A stretch of 64,000 bases of DNA, from the NCBI GenBank assembly GCA_945874765.1, contig CAMCHQ010000003.1, forward strand, positions 121,101-185,100, written 5' to 3'. The DNA comes from an uncultured Clostridia bacterium. GTDB taxonomy: Bacteria > Bacillota > Clostridia > Oscillospirales > Acutalibacteraceae. The position numbers were made by a program, and so were the translations under genes. Within the stretch, counting starts at the first letter, position 1. The number at the start of each line of letters is the position of its first letter. Positions 9,746 through 18,183 of this stretch are shown here, piece by piece. Under the pieces are notes generated by a model that saw only the letters and a program-made list of their open reading frames with translations, was not told the DNA's origin and ran no database searches.

Positions 9746-9770
9746 AAGGCGACCACTGGTCGCCCCTACG
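9746..9770 (-). repeat. REP hairpin, single copy
   Basis: AAGGCGACCACTGGTCGCCC then CTACG; near-identical to the copy at 7537. It lies downstream of fba on the minus strand. Confidence 0.75.
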
Positions 9771-9806
9771 AAATTCAAAGGTTTAAAAACCGTTTATTCA
9801 CAATTT

Positions 9807-10748
9807 TTAGTCGTTTGCGTGACCTGTTGAACCGAATACTACGTCAATCTTGTGAGCAACAACCTCTTCAATAAGGTCTCTTGCAGGCTTGAGATACTGA
9901 CGTGGGTCAAAGTGAGATGGGTTCTCTGCAAAGTGCTCTCTGATAGCAGCTGTCATTGCGATACGGATATCAGAGTCAACATTAATCTTACAAACAGCCA
10001 TAGATGAAGCCTTACGAAGCATATCCTCAGGGATACCGATAGCGTCAGGCATTTCTCCGCCGTACTTGTTGATAAGCTTAATGTGGTCTTGGTTTACAGA
10101 TGATGCACCGTGAAGAACGATTGGGAAGCCAGGAAGTTTCTTGCCGACTTCTTCAAGAATATCGAAACGAAGCTGTGGCTTCTGACCAGGCTTAAACTTG
10201 TATGCGCCGTGGCTTGTACCGATAGCGATAGCAAGTGAGTCAACACCTGTTCTTGTTACGAAATCATAAACTTCTTCAGGTCTTGTGTAAGATGCGTTTT
10301 CAGCGTCAACATTAACGTCATCCTCAACACCTGCCAATGTACCGAGCTCGCCTTCAACAACAACGCCGTGAGCGTGAGCATAATCAACAACTTTCTTTGT
10401 AAGAGCGATGTTTTCCTCATATGGAAGAGAAGAACCGTCAATCATAACAGAAGTAAAGCCGCCGTCAATACATTCCTTACAAGTTTCAAAATCAGGACCG
10501 TGGTCAAGGTGAAGAGCGATTGGAAGACCTGTTTCCTCAGCTGCAGCCTTTACCATAGCAACAAGGTAACCGTGAGATGCATACTTTCTTGCACCTGCTG
10601 AGCACTGAAGAATAACAGGAGCGTTAAGCTTCTTTGCTGCACGGGTAATACCCTGAACAATTTCCATATTGTTTACATTGAAAGCACCGATAGCATAGCC
10701 GCCTTCGTATGCCTTTTTAAACATTTCAGTAGTAGTAACTAATGGCAT
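9807..10748 (-). CDS. fba: Class II fructose-bisphosphate aldolase
   Basis: Zinc-dependent aldolase of 313 residues that splits fructose-1,6-bisphosphate in glycolysis. ALHLDHGPDFETCKECIDGG carries the catalytic Asp and zinc His; VEGELGTLAG and the zinc ligands in AIGTSHGAYKF and VLHGASSVNQD follow. It uses a narrow set of codons, as expected of a highly expressed gene. A good ribosome site (TAGGAGATTTT) precedes the ATG. It is transcribed alone from a TTGATA/TATAAT promoter with an operator-like palindrome at the start of the transcript. Confidence 0.96.
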   Translation of the reverse strand: MPLVTTTEMFKKAYEGGYAIGAFNVNNMEIVQGITRAAKKLNAPVILQCSAGARKYASHGYLVAMVKAAAEETGLPIALHLDHGPDFETCKECIDGGFTSVMIDGSSLPYEENIALTKKVVDYAHAHGVVVEGELGTLAGVEDDVNVDAENASYTRPEEVYDFVTRTGVDSLAIAIGTSHGAYKFKPGQKPQLRFDILEEVGKKLPGFPIVLHGASSVNQDHIKLINKYGGEMPDAIGIPEDMLRKASSMAVCKINVDSDIRIAMTAAIREHFAENPSHFDPRQYLKPARDLIEEVVAHKIDVVFGSTGHAND

Positions 10749-10780
10749 TTTAAAATCTCCTATACATACTTGAAAATTTA

Positions 10781-10802
10781 GTTAGTGACTTAACCACTTA
10801 AC
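10781..10802 (-). promoter_or_regulatory. Operator-like palindrome at the fba start
   Basis: On the minus strand GTTAAGTG-GTTAAGT-CACTAAC: an imperfect inverted repeat with one base missing in one arm, plus a direct repeat of GTTAAGT. It begins about six bases after the -10 box, where a repressor would block initiation. Confidence 0.4.
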
Positions 10803-10808
10803 GCAGTT

Positions 10809-10837
10809 ATTATACAACATTTAAGAATAAATATCAA
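10809..10837 (-). promoter_or_regulatory. Promoter of fba
   Basis: Minus strand TTGATA (10832-10837), 17-base spacer, TATAAT (10809-10814). Confidence 0.65.
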
Positions 10838-10868
10838 TAAAAATATGTGAACAAATCATCAATTTAGT

Positions 10869-11813
10869 CTATTTTTCGCCGTTTTCATCATAATCTATGA
10901 TTTCACGGGCAATATAAATAGGTCGTTTTTTTGTCTCTATGTAGTTTTTGGCAAGATATTCGCCCATAATTCCGATTGTGAAAAGCTGAATACCGCCCAA
11001 AAATGAAATGAGAATAACAAGCTGAGTAAAGCCGTCGACGTTGATATTGCTTACAAGTTTTCTTATAACTGTAACTATTGCATAAACTATACTTAAAAAG
11101 ATAGTTATTCCGCCTACGTAACCTGAAATTTTAAGCGGCATTGTGGAAAATGCAATTATTCCGTCAAGACCGTATTTGAGAAGTTTTGAAAAATTAAAAC
11201 TGCTCTTGCCGCTGTTTCTCTCCTGCGCCGTGTAAGGAATATATTTCGTATTAAATCCTACCCAGCTGAAAATACCCTTGCTGAAACGGTAATATTCTCC
11301 CATTGAAAGAATTGCGTCTTTAACCCTGCTGCGAAATGTTCTGAAATCGCTTGCTCCGTCAACAAAGTGTGTTTCGGTATATTTGTCTGCAAATTTGTAA
11401 AAGCTTTTTTTGCAGAATTTTGAAAATGAGCTTTCGTGCCTGTTCTCCTGACAAGCGCAGACGCAGTCAATTTCATCGTCATTTTCCAAAATATTTACCA
11501 TATCCTTAACAATCTCGGGGCTTTGCTGTAAATCCGTATCAATAATGGTAATGTAGTCGCCCTTGCAGTTTTGAAGTCCTGCATACATAGCCGACTCTTT
11601 ACCGAAATTTCTTGAAAAATTGATTATTTTAATATTTTGTGTACTTTCTTTTTTCAATTGTTTGAGTGAACCTATTGTGTTGTCACGGCTGCCGTCGTTA
11701 ATAAAAACAAGCTCGTAGTCATCAGTGTTCGGAAAAGCGTCAAGCACTGCTTTCGCAAAAGGAATAACGTTTTTTTCCTCATTAAAGCACGGACAAATAA
11801 ATGATTGTTTCAT
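10869..11813 (-). CDS. Family 2 glycosyltransferase, polyprenyl-phosphate sugar type
   Basis: Protein of 314 residues resembling GtrB/YkcC and dolichol-phosphate-mannose synthase-like enzymes, which make lipid-linked sugars at the inner membrane face. The GT-A domain shows ICPCFNEEKNV at the start, FINDGSRDNT near 40, DTDLQQSPE (the DxD site) near 95 and a central FSWVGF stretch. Two membrane segments follow, near residues 228-255 and 265-290. I use the ATG at 11813; an in-frame GTG nine bases upstream has no room for a ribosome site. Substrate sugar unknown. The gene stands alone after rsmE. Confidence 0.85.
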   Translation of the reverse strand: MKQSFICPCFNEEKNVIPFAKAVLDAFPNTDDYELVFINDGSRDNTIGSLKQLKKESTQNIKIINFSRNFGKESAMYAGLQNCKGDYITIIDTDLQQSPEIVKDMVNILENDDEIDCVCACQENRHESSFSKFCKKSFYKFADKYTETHFVDGASDFRTFRSRVKDAILSMGEYYRFSKGIFSWVGFNTKYIPYTAQERNSGKSSFNFSKLLKYGLDGIIAFSTMPLKISGYVGGITIFLSIVYAIVTVIRKLVSNINVDGFTQLVILISFLGGIQLFTIGIMGEYLAKNYIETKKRPIYIAREIIDYDENGEK

Positions 11814-11884
11814 TATTTTCACTTCCTTGTCAAGTATTCTATATTAATTATCGTGTAATGTCAAATAATATATTGTTAAAAAAA

Positions 11885-12607
11885 TCACTCTAAATTGTCA
11901 CTTAATAACATTATTGCAGTCAAAGCCGCAACGGGTGCCGTCTGCGTTCTTAAAATGCGGGGTCCCAATGAAGCGATTTTTCCGCCGGCAGCTTTAATAA
12001 GTTCAACTTCTTTTTCCTCAAATCCGCCCTCCGGGCCTATATATATTGAAATGCTTTTAATGTTGGGATTTATCATAGATTTAAGGCTTTCTCCGCCGCC
12101 CTCGTAAAAGAGAATTTTAAGTTCGCTGTCATCGTTTTTAACCGCTTTTTCAAGCACAGTCATATCCATAATTTCCGGCACAATTCCACGTCCGCTTTGC
12201 TGAGCCGCTTCAAGCGCAATTTTTTCATATCTCTGCTTTTTCTTTTTTGCGCTTTTTTCGTCTGGTCTGCTCACACTTCTGTGAGTAAGCGTCGGGCAAA
12301 TTGCGGATATTCCGAGTTCCGTGCATTTTTGAATAACGTCCTCAAGCTTGCTTGCCTTCGGCACACCCTGATAAAGCGTAACTTTAACGCTCGGCTCACT
12401 GTTGTTTGCCTGCTTGTAGCACACAGAAAGGGTAACAAGTCCGCCGTCCGTATTTTCAATTATACAGCCGTAATCGTTGCCGTCACCGCTTGTGAGAGTG
12501 AGCATATCGCCTTTTCTCATTCTAAGCGATTTTGCAATGTGACGTGACTGTTCCTCGTTTAATGTAATTTGACCGTTAGGTTCAAAGTCAACAAATAACT
12601 TTTGCAT
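11885..12607 (-). CDS. rsmE: 16S rRNA (uracil1498-N3)-methyltransferase
   Basis: SPOUT-class methyltransferase of 240 residues acting on assembled small subunits. An N-terminal PUA-like domain (EQSRHIAKSLRMRKGD) is followed by the knotted catalytic domain with IYIGPEGGFEEKEVELIKAA and the closing LGPRILRTQTAPVAALT. Full length for the family. It lies about 50 bases downstream of the glycosylase gene on the same strand. Confidence 0.93.
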   Translation of the reverse strand: MQKLFVDFEPNGQITLNEEQSRHIAKSLRMRKGDMLTLTSGDGNDYGCIIENTDGGLVTLSVCYKQANNSEPSVKVTLYQGVPKASKLEDVIQKCTELGISAICPTLTHRSVSRPDEKSAKKKKQRYEKIALEAAQQSGRGIVPEIMDMTVLEKAVKNDDSELKILFYEGGGESLKSMINPNIKSISIYIGPEGGFEEKEVELIKAAGGKIASLGPRILRTQTAPVAALTAIMLLSDNLE

Positions 12608-12658
12608 AATATATATCCTTTTTATTAAATACGTTTTTATGCCGACGTCGGCGTTTTA

Positions 12659-13483
12659 TTATTTCAAATTATTCCTTGCCCAATGGAAAAGATATTGCTG
12701 GGCTATTCCGCCGATACCGTCAAAGCATTTCGGCAAGCCGTTCGGATAATATTCCATAACCCTTTTCATCCAAACGTCAACAGGGAATGCGTCATAAAAT
12801 CCGAAGCCGAAAAGAAGCGCACAGTTTGCAACCTTTATTCCGACGCCGTAAATTTTTAAAAGTTCTTTTCTCGCTTCTTCAAGCGGTAAACTCTTTATCT
12901 TTTCAAGGTCGATTTCGCCGTTTGCGACACCTTTTGCAAGCCTTTCAAGATATTTTGCACGGTATCCCGTTCCGAGTTCTTCAAAATCTTCAACAGAAAG
13001 TTTTGAAAGTTCTTTCGCACTCGGGAAAGAATAAAAGCCGTTTTTTACCACGTGTCCGTATTTTTCGCAAAGCCTTTCTATAATACCTTTAATTCTCTTG
13101 ATATTGTTTTGCTGGCTTATTACAAATGAGCAAAGCGCTTCCCAACTGTCCTGATTAAGTATTCTTATTCCGTAATATTCGTCAATCGTTGAGGCTAAAA
13201 GTTTATCCTGTTTGAGAGTTTCGCATATTTTAACATAATCCTTGTCAATATCAAAATATTTTCTCCAAATATTTTCAAAATCTTCTTTGCTCGTGTCCTT
13301 TAATAAAAATGTGTCCTCGCCGATTTTGCTTATATTGAGATAAACACCGCTTGCAACACCGCTGAAACTTCCGTCATCCTCTTTTACCCACCTGAAAGCC
13401 TGACCGCAGTCGAGAGTTAATTCAAGGTCGAGGCATTTCACACCGTGTAAAATTATATCACCGTTTTTTATTTCGATTTTCAT
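12659..13483 (-). CDS. DNA glycosylase of the OGG1/AlkA HhH-GPD type
   Basis: Base-excision repair enzyme of 274 residues, probably an 8-oxoguanine glycosylase/AP lyase. The N-terminal OGG_N-like domain has LELTLDCGQAFRW; the HhH-GPD domain has ISQQNNIKRIKGIIERLC, the hairpin LLKIYGVGIKVANCALLFG, and FPVDVWMKRV. The lysine in GIKVAN and the aspartate in PVDVW align with the catalytic Lys and Asp of OGG1, which argues for a bifunctional enzyme. No iron-sulfur cysteine cluster is seen, unlike endonuclease III. Confidence 0.87.
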   Translation of the reverse strand: MKIEIKNGDIILHGVKCLDLELTLDCGQAFRWVKEDDGSFSGVASGVYLNISKIGEDTFLLKDTSKEDFENIWRKYFDIDKDYVKICETLKQDKLLASTIDEYYGIRILNQDSWEALCSFVISQQNNIKRIKGIIERLCEKYGHVVKNGFYSFPSAKELSKLSVEDFEELGTGYRAKYLERLAKGVANGEIDLEKIKSLPLEEARKELLKIYGVGIKVANCALLFGFGFYDAFPVDVWMKRVMEYYPNGLPKCFDGIGGIAQQYLFHWARNNLK

Positions 13484-13914
13484 AATATCCTCTTGTCAAC
13501 CTGTTTTGAAAAATTGTATTACTTTTGTAACAAATGCGTACTTAGAGTATAACATTTTTTTGTCAAGAGTGAAAGTTAAAAATAGCAAATTATACAAAAA
13601 TATTTGTTCGTATCTAAACTTTCAAAAATGTTGAAAACTATGTGTAAAGTTATGAAAACTCTTAATTTTTAACCTTAAAATGAGTTTTCAACAGTAAAAA
13701 AGCCCCAAATACCGCACTTTTCACCATAGTTTTTAACATTTTCCACAGAGTTTTCCACAATGATTTAAATGTAAGGGTAAATATACTTTTCGTTATATTC
13801 AAGGCTTGTCAAGAAAAATTTTTTATAAGAATTAACAAAATTCGACAAAAACTTTTTGGTATATTTGCCACATTGTTTTCCTACACTAATTGTATAAATT
13901 TTTAGTGAAAGGCA
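13484..13914. other. 431-base gap with DnaA-box-like 9-mers and a possible Spo0A box
   Basis: No gene is evident. The stretch 13629-13759 holds TGTTGAAAA (13629), TGTGTAAAG (13641), TTTTCAACA (13685), TTTTCACCA (13718) and two tandem TTTTCCACA copies (13739 and 13751, 12 bases apart). These are the same words seen in the dnaA-dnaN gap. Further right, TTTTGTCGAA on the minus strand (13841-13850) fits the Spo0A box. The right end carries the promoter of the SleB operon. Confidence 0.5.
13859..13888 (+). promoter_or_regulatory. Possible sigma-G promoter of the SleB operon
   Basis: GTATA (13859-13863), 18-base spacer, TACACTA (13882-13888). This fits the forespore sigma-G pattern GHATA / CAWWHTA at all -35 and five of seven -10 positions. 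No good vegetative promoter is seen here. Confidence 0.35.
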
Positions 13915-14196
13915 ATGAGAAAAAAGATGATTAAGGGTGTAAGCAAGCAAATTTTAGAGGTTACGAATACAGATAATCCTTATTTTGAGAAAATTATATT
14001 CTTTGTTAAGCCCGAACATCAGTCGACAGATCGAAAAAAACTTCAAAAAGAGGCTGAGGCAGTCGCCGCACTGAAGCAAAAACCGCCGAAACTGAAACTG
14101 ACAAAAAAGCAGATTGTCAAAACGGCACTTTTGTCCCTGCTTTTCACTATGGCAGGATGCGGCATAACATTCGTTATTTCATTATTAATAAAATAG
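13915..14196 (+). CDS. Small hypothetical membrane protein next to sleB
   Basis: Protein of 93 residues. A basic N-terminal part with KGVSKQILEVTNTDNPYFEK, a charged middle rich in lysine and glutamate, and one C-terminal membrane segment (about 70-92, ALLSLLFTMAGCGITFVISL). I recognise no named domain. It lies 12 bases upstream of the SleB-like gene and is probably cotranscribed, so a role around sporulation or the cell wall is a guess from context. It is not YpeB, the usual SleB partner, which is far longer. Confidence 0.65.
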   Translation: MRKKMIKGVSKQILEVTNTDNPYFEKIIFFVKPEHQSTDRKKLQKEAEAVAALKQKPPKLKLTKKQIVKTALLSLLFTMAGCGITFVISLLIK

Positions 14197-14208
14197 GAGA
14201 GATAAAAT

Positions 14209-14919
14209 ATGACAGTATATAAAGCATTTCGTAATTTTATTATTGCCCTTGCGGTGGTGGGAATTATCGTGACAGGTTCACTTATCGGTTTTTCCGTTTA
14301 TAAAATTTACGATTATACCCAAAACAGTCAATACGTTGTGTCAAAACTCGGTTCAAGCGGTGAAGAGGTAAAAAATATTCAAAAAAAGCTTTCCTCTCTC
14401 GGTTTTTATAACGGCTCGGTAGACGGCGTGTACGGAAACGGTACAAAAAGTGCGGTCAAGGCTTTTCAAAAAAGCTGCGGAATTACTGCCGACGGTATTT
14501 GCGGCAAAACAACGCTTCTTTATCTCGGTCTTTCAAGCGGCTCGTCCTCTAATAATACGGAATATTCAAACTCCGACGTTGAGCTTTTGGCAAAGGTAAT
14601 CAGCGCAGAGGCAAGGGGAGAATCGTATGAGGGACAGGTCGCTGTCGGCGCAGTTATTTTAAATCGTGTCAAACACCCGTCGTTTCCCGATTCAATCAGC
14701 GGTGTTGTTTATCAAAAAGGCGCTTTCTCCTGCGTCAACGATTCAAACTGGTACGCCGCCGTTGCCGACTCCTCCAAAAGAGCGGCGATTGACGCATTAA
14801 ACGGCTGGGACCCGTCGGGCGGCGCAATCTATTATTTCAACGCTTCCAAAACGTCGGATACTTTTATGCACTCCCGTCAGGTAATTAAAACAATCGGCAA
14901 CCACAAATTCTGTATTTAA
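14209..14919 (+). CDS. sleB: SleB-like spore cortex-lytic / cell-wall hydrolase
   Basis: Protein of 236 residues with three parts: an N-terminal membrane or signal segment (about 10-33), a peptidoglycan-binding domain (about 45-105; LGSSGEEVKNIQKKLSSLGF and AVKAFQKSCGITADGICG), and a SleB/CwlJ hydrolase domain (about 122-236; LLAKVISAEARGESYEGQVA, AVILNRVKHPSFPDSISGV). SleB is a lytic transglycosylase active on cortex peptidoglycan in germination; the glutamate in SAEARGE is the expected catalytic residue. Cleavage after the signal is uncertain. No ypeB follows. Confidence 0.88.
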   Translation: MTVYKAFRNFIIALAVVGIIVTGSLIGFSVYKIYDYTQNSQYVVSKLGSSGEEVKNIQKKLSSLGFYNGSVDGVYGNGTKSAVKAFQKSCGITADGICGKTTLLYLGLSSGSSSNNTEYSNSDVELLAKVISAEARGESYEGQVAVGAVILNRVKHPSFPDSISGVVYQKGAFSCVNDSNWYAAVADSSKRAAIDALNGWDPSGGAIYYFNASKTSDTFMHSRQVIKTIGNHKFCI

Positions 14920-14950
14920 TTATAGGATTTGTTTGATGAAATACAATACC

Positions 14951-14974
14951 GTAGGGCAGGGGTTTACTCCTGCC
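14951..14974 (+). repeat. REP hairpin (left half of an inverted pair)
   Basis: GTAGGGCAGGGGTTTACTCC then TGCC. Faces the copy at 14989 in the gap between sleB and yqfD. Confidence 0.7.
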
Positions 14975-14988
14975 GTTGTACGTTTTTA

Positions 14989-15012
14989 GGATGGAGCAAG
15001 CCCCATCCCTAC
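14989..15012 (-). repeat. REP hairpin (right half of an inverted pair)
   Basis: GGATGGAGCAAGCCCCATCC then CTAC; a stem-sequence variant that keeps the GTAGGG end. Confidence 0.7.
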
Positions 15013-15084
15013 GACGTCGAAAAGCTCACACTTTTTGGGAATCCCGATTGAATATTGAACACGACATTCTGTCTATTAAAATCA

Positions 15085-16062
15085 TCAATCTTCCGCATAC
15101 CTGACAATGTAATATCCCGTCATAACGCATTGGTCGTTTTTGATATGATATGTGATATTGCTGTTTACAATTTCATACCCGTCAAGCTCTCTTTCGGCTT
15201 CGATTGAGAGCTTTTTTCTTGCAAGTTTTACCATTTCGTCATTTATCAAATCGTATTTAATACAGCTTATTTCCTGCTCGTTTGTAAGCGTATATCCTAT
15301 CGGGAGCGTCTTGCCCTTGATTTTTAAATATTTGTCGCTTTTCTCTTCAAAATCGGCTTTCTTTATTTTGAAATAAAGCGGAATATCGAGTGAGAAAAAG
15401 TGAAGCGTGTAATAATTTTTGTTATCTTTAACGCTCATTTTGCTTTGCTGTCTTTGCGAGGTTACACTTATTTCTTTTCTTATCGCTTTAATTCCTTTTA
15501 AATTGTATTCGTCAATACTGTCAATCTCTTTTCTTGTTTCGTTAATTTCAACCACGGCGGTTGTCCCTTTTCTGTTGATATGCACCCACGCAATATCGTC
15601 AAAATCGCTCATCATATCCCAAGCAATCGATTTTTTGTCAACCGCACCCCACATAACTCCGCTTTTGAATTTGTGATTTTCAAGATAGGTTGAAATTGTA
15701 GCCTCACTGAGTCTGTCGCACCCTTTTATTTCAATGTTCCAAATAAACGAGCTTAAAAAAGAGAGAATAAACGCAAATAAAACAGCGCCTAAAATAAAGC
15801 CTGTTCTTTCGTTTAGCGGAGCAAGGAAAAAAGGTAAGCCGTGCTTTTTTAATATTTTTACTTTGCCGCCGTGTTTAAGTGCGATTTTGTGAAGTTTTTT
15901 ATATGTGTTTATTCTGCAAATTGCTTTAAAGCCGTTTTCGCAAAGCGTAATGTTTTGAATAAGTATTTCCTTTTCAAAGCACTCGTTTATAAAGCCCTCG
16001 CTAAAGCCGTTTATAAATTCAAATTCAACATATCCCAAAAGAAATCTGAAAAGTTTAATCAA
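15085..16062 (-). CDS. yqfD: Sporulation protein YqfD
   Basis: Membrane protein of 325 residues of the YqfD family, expressed in the mother cell in Bacillus and needed for efficient sporulation; biochemical role unknown. The N-terminal soluble part has YVEFEFINGFSEGFINEC, one membrane segment lies at about 85-110 (GFILGAVLFAFILSFLSSF), and the extracytoplasmic part starts IKGCDRLSEATISTYLENH, with GVMWGAVDKKSIAWDMM next. Its ATG overlaps the yqfC stop by four bases (ATGA), so the pair is coupled as in other spore formers. Confidence 0.92.
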   Translation of the reverse strand: MIKLFRFLLGYVEFEFINGFSEGFINECFEKEILIQNITLCENGFKAICRINTYKKLHKIALKHGGKVKILKKHGLPFFLAPLNERTGFILGAVLFAFILSFLSSFIWNIEIKGCDRLSEATISTYLENHKFKSGVMWGAVDKKSIAWDMMSDFDDIAWVHINRKGTTAVVEINETRKEIDSIDEYNLKGIKAIRKEISVTSQRQQSKMSVKDNKNYYTLHFFSLDIPLYFKIKKADFEEKSDKYLKIKGKTLPIGYTLTNEQEISCIKYDLINDEMVKLARKKLSIEAERELDGYEIVNSNITYHIKNDQCVMTGYYIVRYAED

Positions 16063-16325
16063 GATGAAAACTCCATTGACGTTATGTTGCCCTGCACTAC
16101 GGCACCCTCACGTGTAAAAGAATTTATTTTTAAACCGTCACCCCAAAAGGTGATTTCCTGACTTCCGAGCGATACGGTGATTTTTGTGTTTGAATATTCA
16201 ATTATTTTTTCAAGTCCGTCAACAAGACATTCACTCCCCGACATCTCAATCCTCGGCTTGCCGAAGTAGTAATCGAGAGGGTCTTTGTTTTCTTTTTCCG
16301 TTTTTTTATTTTTTATAAATTTCAT
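16059..16325 (-). CDS. yqfC: Sporulation protein YqfC
   Basis: Protein of 88 residues of the YabP/YqfC family. After a lysine-rich start the domain shows PRIEMSGSECLVDGLEKII, then ITVSLGSQEITFWGDGLKI and a closing VVQGNITSMEF. I chose the ATG at 16325, preceded by GGTGAT; an upstream in-frame start at 16376 would add 17 residues unlike the family. It leads the yqfC-yqfD pair, normally under sigma-E. No phoH follows. Confidence 0.87.
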   Translation of the reverse strand: MKFIKNKKTEKENKDPLDYYFGKPRIEMSGSECLVDGLEKIIEYSNTKITVSLGSQEITFWGDGLKINSFTREGAVVQGNITSMEFSS

Positions 16326-16380
16326 TTTATCACCGCTAATATATATGCAAAGGCGATAGGGGATATTATCAAACAAACAA

Positions 16381-16413
16381 AAAGGAGAAGCGTCAAATTA
16401 ACGTTTCTCCTTT
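16381..16413 (-). terminator. Terminator after pyrG
   Basis: On the minus strand AAAGGAGAAACGT pairs with ACGCTTCTCCTTT (one mismatch region), followed by TT and T-rich DNA; it separates pyrG from yqfC. Confidence 0.75.
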
Positions 16414-16426
16414 ATTTATCTTAATC

Positions 16427-18040
16427 TTATTTACTTTCTTTGTGCTTTGCAGCAGCCGTAACAAATCCACGGAAAAGAGGGTGCGGTTTGTTAGGTCTTG
16501 ATTTAAATTCAGGGTGGAATTGACAGGCAACAAACCATGGATGCTCCGGAATTTCAACCATTTCAACAATGTGATTGTCAGGTGATGTTCCGGCAAAAAT
16601 CATTCCGCCGCTTAAAAGGTCGTTTCTGTAATCGTTGTTGACCTCATATCTGTGTCTGTGTCTTTCATAAATCATTGAAGCGCCGTAAAGTGCATATGAT
16701 TTTGACTCGGGGTTAAGAGTGCAAGGGTATTGACCGAGACGCATTGTGCCGCCCATATCCGTAACTTCTTTCTGCTCCGGCAAAATGTCGATAACAGGGA
16801 ACGGTGTTTCCGGATTGATTTCGGCAGAGTTAGCGTCATTCATACCGAGCACGTGCCTTGCAAATTCGATAATTGCAATCTGCATACCAAGGCAAATTCC
16901 GAGATAAGGAATACCGTGAGTTCTTGCATATTGACAAGCGTTAATCTTGCCCTCGATACCTCTGCTGCCGAAGCCGCCCGGAACGAGAATACCGTCAACG
17001 TCGCCTAAAATTTCATCAAGGTCAACGTCGCCTTCAAGTGTTTCAGAGTCAATCCAGTCAATGTCAACCGCACTTCTTGTTTCAATTCCGCCGTGTTTTA
17101 ACGCCTCGTTTACGGAAATGTAGCTGTCGTGAAGTTCAACGTATTTGCCGACCATTGCGATTTTAACCGTCTGCTTAGGATTTCTCAAAGCTTCAAGCAT
17201 ATGCTCCCAATCCGAAAGGTCAGGCTCACCGCATTCAATACCGAGTTTTTTGATTACAACGTCATCCATATGCTGTTCTTTGAGCATCATAGGAACGGCA
17301 TAAAGAATGTCGCAGTTGTTATTTTCAATTACACATTCCTTGTCAACATTACAGAAAAGTGCAATTTTATTTCTTATATCGTCCGTAAGCGGATGCTCCG
17401 TTCTGCAAACGATAATGTCAGGGCTGATACCGATAGAAAGCATTTCCTTAACCGAGTGCTGAGTAGGCTTACTCTTGAGTTCGTCTGAAGCTGCAAGATA
17501 AGGAACGAGAGTTACGTGAATGAAAAGGCAATTTTCCCTTCCGACCTCTACCGCAAATTGACGTATTGCTTCAAGAAACGGCTGGGATTCGATATCGCCG
17601 ACAGTACCGCCGATTTCAACAAGGCAAACGTCAGCGCCCGTGTCCGCATTTCTGTTGATATAGCGCTTAATCTCGTTTGTAACGTGCGGAATAATCTGAA
17701 TAGTCTGTCCGCCGTAAACGCCCTTTCTCTCGTCTGAAATAACTTTCCAATAAACTCTGCCCGATGTGAGGTTGGAGTTTTGCGAAAGGCTTTCGTCAAT
17801 AAATCTCTCGTAATGGCCGAGGTCAAGGTCTGTCTCCGCACCGTCGTCGGTTACAAAAACTTCACCGTGCTGAACAGGGTTCATAGTGCCGGGGTCAACG
17901 TTGAGATACGGGTCAAGCTTCTGCGCAGTAACTTTTAAGCCACGTGACTTCAAAAGTCTGCCGAGTGACGCTGCCGTAATTCCCTTGCCAAGGCCCGATA
18001 CAACACCGCCGGTAATGAAAATATACTTCGTTTTGTTCAT
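16427..18040 (-). CDS. pyrG: CTP synthase
   Basis: Amidates UTP to CTP using glutamine and ATP. At 537 residues it is full length. The N-terminal synthetase domain starts [20 protein letters not shown] and has the dethiobiotin-synthetase-like fold; the C-terminal class I amidotransferase domain shows [11 protein letters not shown], the nucleophile cysteine in YLGICLGMQ and the HPEFKSRP histidine. The ATG at 18040 has AGAGGTGAT upstream; the longer in-frame reading to 18109 runs into the leader hairpin and is not protein. A terminator hairpin just after the promoter suggests attenuation. Confidence 0.97.
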   Translation of the reverse strand: MNKTKYIFITGGVVSGLGKGITAASLGRLLKSRGLKVTAQKLDPYLNVDPGTMNPVQHGEVFVTDDGAETDLDLGHYERFIDESLSQNSNLTSGRVYWKVISDERKGVYGGQTIQIIPHVTNEIKRYINRNADTGADVCLVEIGGTVGDIESQPFLEAIRQFAVEVGRENCLFIHVTLVPYLAASDELKSKPTQHSVKEMLSIGISPDIIVCRTEHPLTDDIRNKIALFCNVDKECVIENNNCDILYAVPMMLKEQHMDDVVIKKLGIECGEPDLSDWEHMLEALRNPKQTVKIAMVGKYVELHDSYISVNEALKHGGIETRSAVDIDWIDSETLEGDVDLDEILGDVDGILVPGGFGSRGIEGKINACQYARTHGIPYLGICLGMQIAIIEFARHVLGMNDANSAEINPETPFPVIDILPEQKEVTDMGGTMRLGQYPCTLNPESKSYALYGASMIYERHRHRYEVNNDYRNDLLSGGMIFAGTSPDNHIVEMVEIPEHPWFVACQFHPEFKSRPNKPHPLFRGFVTAAAKHKESK

Positions 18041-18080
18041 TAAAATCACCTCTGAAAGTAAAATAAGATAAAAATTAAAA

Positions 18081-18113
18081 TAAAAAAACGGCTGTACGCA
18101 CTGGTACAACCGT
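18081..18113 (-). promoter_or_regulatory. Promoter-proximal terminator in the pyrG leader
   Basis: On the minus strand ACGGTTGTAC (18113-18104), loop CAGTGC, GTACAGCCGT (18097-18088), then seven T. Ten pairs with one G-T, starting about six bases into the transcript. It must be read through to express pyrG. The same element precedes the UPF0371 gene at 19665-19692. Confidence 0.7.
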
Positions 18114-18125
18114 CTGTACTTATAT

Positions 18126-18154
18126 ATTATAAAGCAGTTTAGCCCCTATTTCAA
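18126..18154 (-). promoter_or_regulatory. Promoter of pyrG
   Basis: Minus strand TTGAAA (18149-18154), 17-base spacer, TATAAT (18126-18131). Confidence 0.7.
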
Positions 18155-18183
18155 TAGGAAATTATAATTTTTTCAAATTTTTT

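Noticed and set aside
12197..12547. Open frame of 116 codons on the plus strand
   Set aside because: Antisense to rsmE, no start signal, low-information sequence.
18041..18109. Longer N-terminus for pyrG
   Set aside because: The extra codons fall in the leader hairpin and T run, while a good ribosome site precedes the ATG at 18040.
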